In this document: positions 62,793 through 64,000 of the stretch, one piece after another
Layout: each line of letters starts with the position of its first letter
Numbering within the stretch: position 1 is the first letter of the stretch
Assembly: GCA_900472625.1 (NCBI GenBank)
Contig: UCIT01000035.1
Location: 24,942-88,941, forward strand
Direction of reading: 5' to 3'
Source: Hyphomicrobiales bacterium
Lineage (GTDB): Bacteria > Pseudomonadota > Alphaproteobacteria > Rhizobiales > Rhizobiaceae
Length of the DNA stretch: 64,000 bases
The notes under the pieces: generated by a model
Database searches by the model: none
Seen by the model: only the letters and a program-made list of their open reading frames with translations
Told to the model about the DNA's origin: nothing
Translations under genes and position numbers: made by a program

Positions 62793-64000
62793 TCACCCGC
62801 GCGCATCCCCAAGCCCGGCGATGGCATGGGCGAAATCCTCGGCCTCGAACGGCTCGAGATCATCGACGCCTTCGCCGACACCGATGAAATAGACCGGCAG
62901 CTTGTGCTTGGCGGAGATGGCGACCAGGATGCCGCCGCGCGCCGTGCCGTCGAGCTTGGTCATGATCAGCCCGTTGACGCCGGCGACGTTGCGGAAGATC
63001 TCCACCTGGTTCAGCGCATTCTGGCCGGTGGTGGCGTCGAGCGTCTGCAGCACGGTGTGTGGCGCATCCGGATCGAGCTTGCCGAGCACGCGGACGATCT
63101 TTTCCAGTTCCGCCATCAGCTCGGTCTTGTTCTGCAGCCGACCGGCAGTGTCGATGATCAGCACGTCGCATTTCTTCTGCTTGGCCTGCTCGAACGCCTC
63201 GTAGGCGAGGCCGGCGGCATCGGCGCCCAACTTGGTGCCGATGAATTCCGACTTGGTGCGGTCGGCCCAGATCTTCAGCTGCTCGATTGCTGCGGCACGG
63301 AACGTATCGCCGGCGGCGACCATTACCTTCAGCCCGGCGCCCGACAGCTTGGCCGCCAGCTTGCCGATCGTGGTGGTCTTGCCGGTGCCGTTGACGCCGA
63401 CGACGAGAATGACATGCGGCTTGTGGCTGAGATCGAGCTGCAGCGGCTTGGCGACAGGCTTCAGCACCTTGGTGATCTCGGCCGCCATGATCTTGCTGAC
63501 GTCCTCGCCGGAGACATCCTTGCCGTAGCGTTCGGACGCCAGCGTATCGGTGATGCGGAGCGCGGTCTCAAGCCCGAGATCGGCCTGGATCAACAGGTCT
63601 TCCAGATCCTGCAGCGTCTCGTCGTCAAGCTTGCGCTTGGTGAACAGTGCCGAAATCTGGCCTGTCAGCTGCGACGAGGTGCGGGCGAGGCCGGCGCGCA
63701 GGCGCTGGAACCAGGAGAGTTTCGACGGCGGGACGATGACGGCGGGTTCGGGCGTCTCGGCTGATGTGGCGAAGCCCTTGGGGAGGATGGGGGTGGCGGA
63801 TTCTTGTTCGGCGGGCGTGGTTACTTCCGCAGTATCGGTGCGTGAGGCCACGGTTTCGCTGGCGTTGGTGGGCGTGATACCCCCCTCTGCCCTGCCGGGC
63901 ATCTCCCCCTCAGGTGGGGAGATCGGCTTGGCGCCGCCGCTCGTTCCAAGCTCAACGTTCTGCGAAGCGCAGGCCACTTGCCGATCTCCCTCCTTGTGGG
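62793..64000 (-). CDS. ftsY: SRP receptor FtsY (5' end outside window)
   Basis: The NG domain is complete: GTPase motifs GVNGTGKTTTIGK, DTAGRLQNK and TKLDGTARGG, with a normal C-terminus (FEAEDFAHAIAGL). The frame stays open to the window edge, so the start lies beyond. The N-terminal acidic/variable region includes a segment encoded by a palindromic repeat. FtsY docks SRP-ribosome complexes at the membrane together with the Ffh of this window. Confidence 0.95.
   Translation of the reverse strand, partial: HKEGDRQVACASQNVELGTSGGAKPISPPEGEMPGRAEGGITPTNASETVASRTDTAEVTTPAEQESATPILPKGFATSAETPEPAVIVPPSKLSWFQRLRAGLARTSSQLTGQISALFTKRKLDDETLQDLEDLLIQADLGLETALRITDTLASERYGKDVSGEDVSKIMAAEITKVLKPVAKPLQLDLSHKPHVILVVGVNGTGKTTTIGKLAAKLSGAGLKVMVAAGDTFRAAAIEQLKIWADRTKSEFIGTKLGADAAGLAYEAFEQAKQKKCDVLIIDTAGRLQNKTELMAELEKIVRVLGKLDPDAPHTVLQTLDATTGQNALNQVEIFRNVAGVNGLIMTKLDGTARGGILVAISAKHKLPVYFIGVGEGVDDLEPFEAEDFAHAIAGLGDARG
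63884..64000 (-). repeat. Palindromic repeat inserted in frame in ftsY
   Basis: CATCTCCCCCTCAGGTGGGGAGATC (split here: CATCTCCCC / CTCAGG / TGGGGAGATC, 63900-63923) and a second copy beginning GCCGATCTCCCTCC (63979 on) form arms of a repeat of the rhizobial type. In the ftsY frame they read SPPEGEMPGRAEGG and KEGDRQ. The segment between is translated without a stop. The element continues past the window. Confidence 0.65.

Overview
The window is a high-GC chromosomal segment from an alphaproteobacterium of the order Rhizobiales, most likely Rhizobiaceae (Rhizobium, Agrobacterium or Neorhizobium type). The grounds are the protein families and their order (RpoH2-type heat-shock sigma factor, CarD, FdxA, the ffh-chorismate mutase-rpsP-rimM-trmD-rplS run, GlnK-AmtB), candidate EcfG-type general-stress promoters, an Irr-type iron box, and short GC-rich palindromic repeats of a kind common in rhizobial genomes. 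Species cannot be named from the sequence alone. I see no phage, IS element, CRISPR array or rRNA; there is one tRNA (Gly-GCC).

Layout. 1-3085: thiBPQ thiamine importer (thiB cut by the window edge). 3354-4871: M48 metalloprotease lipoprotein. 5006-11291 (minus strand): Suv3-like helicase, S4 RNA-binding protein, FdxA, CarD and RpoH2. 11917-13303: two small stress/envelope genes behind an EcfG-like promoter, then a higBA toxin-antitoxin pair with a clear operator. 13433-16307: efp divergent from epmA-epmB, the EF-P beta-lysylation module. 16579-25871: a carrier-protein cluster with an amino acid:[carrier protein] ligase, acyl-CoA dehydrogenase-like enzyme, DUF1839 protein, GH2-type glycosidase and a very large flippase-hydrolase-hydrolase fusion. 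This is the most interesting region. A convergent GT4 glycosyltransferase follows.

27447-33039: an AsnC-type RAM-domain protein, then a LysR regulator divergent from a lysine/pipecolate catabolic operon (hglS-amaA-amaB). 33164-37109: a ferric-iron ABC importer behind an Irr-like box. 37148-43713: GH-type protein, tRNA-Gly, prolyl-tRNA editing protein, CnoX-like thioredoxin, Lon-N protein, Trm112-like protein, UbiH-type hydroxylase, TesB. 43707-45660: glnK-amtB with a sigma-54 promoter and a candidate NtrC site. 45902-49417: ftsK and lolA. 50080-54899: aldo/keto reductase, L,D-transpeptidase, response regulator plus cNMP-binding protein, xthA, metallo-hydrolase. 55203-60239: ffh to rplS translation/secretion run, interrupted by a methyltransferase remnant. 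60332-64000: small hypothetical, SRPBCC protein, DUF2585, YciB and the 3' part of ftsY, which carries an in-frame palindromic repeat.

The best candidate for an undescribed system is 16579-25871. An aminoacyl-carrier-protein made outside translation is genetically tied to a redox enzyme, a glycosidase-like protein with an altered catalytic motif, and a lipid-linked-glycan flippase fused to two alpha/beta-hydrolase domains. This suggests amino-acid decoration of a surface glycan, but that role is inference.
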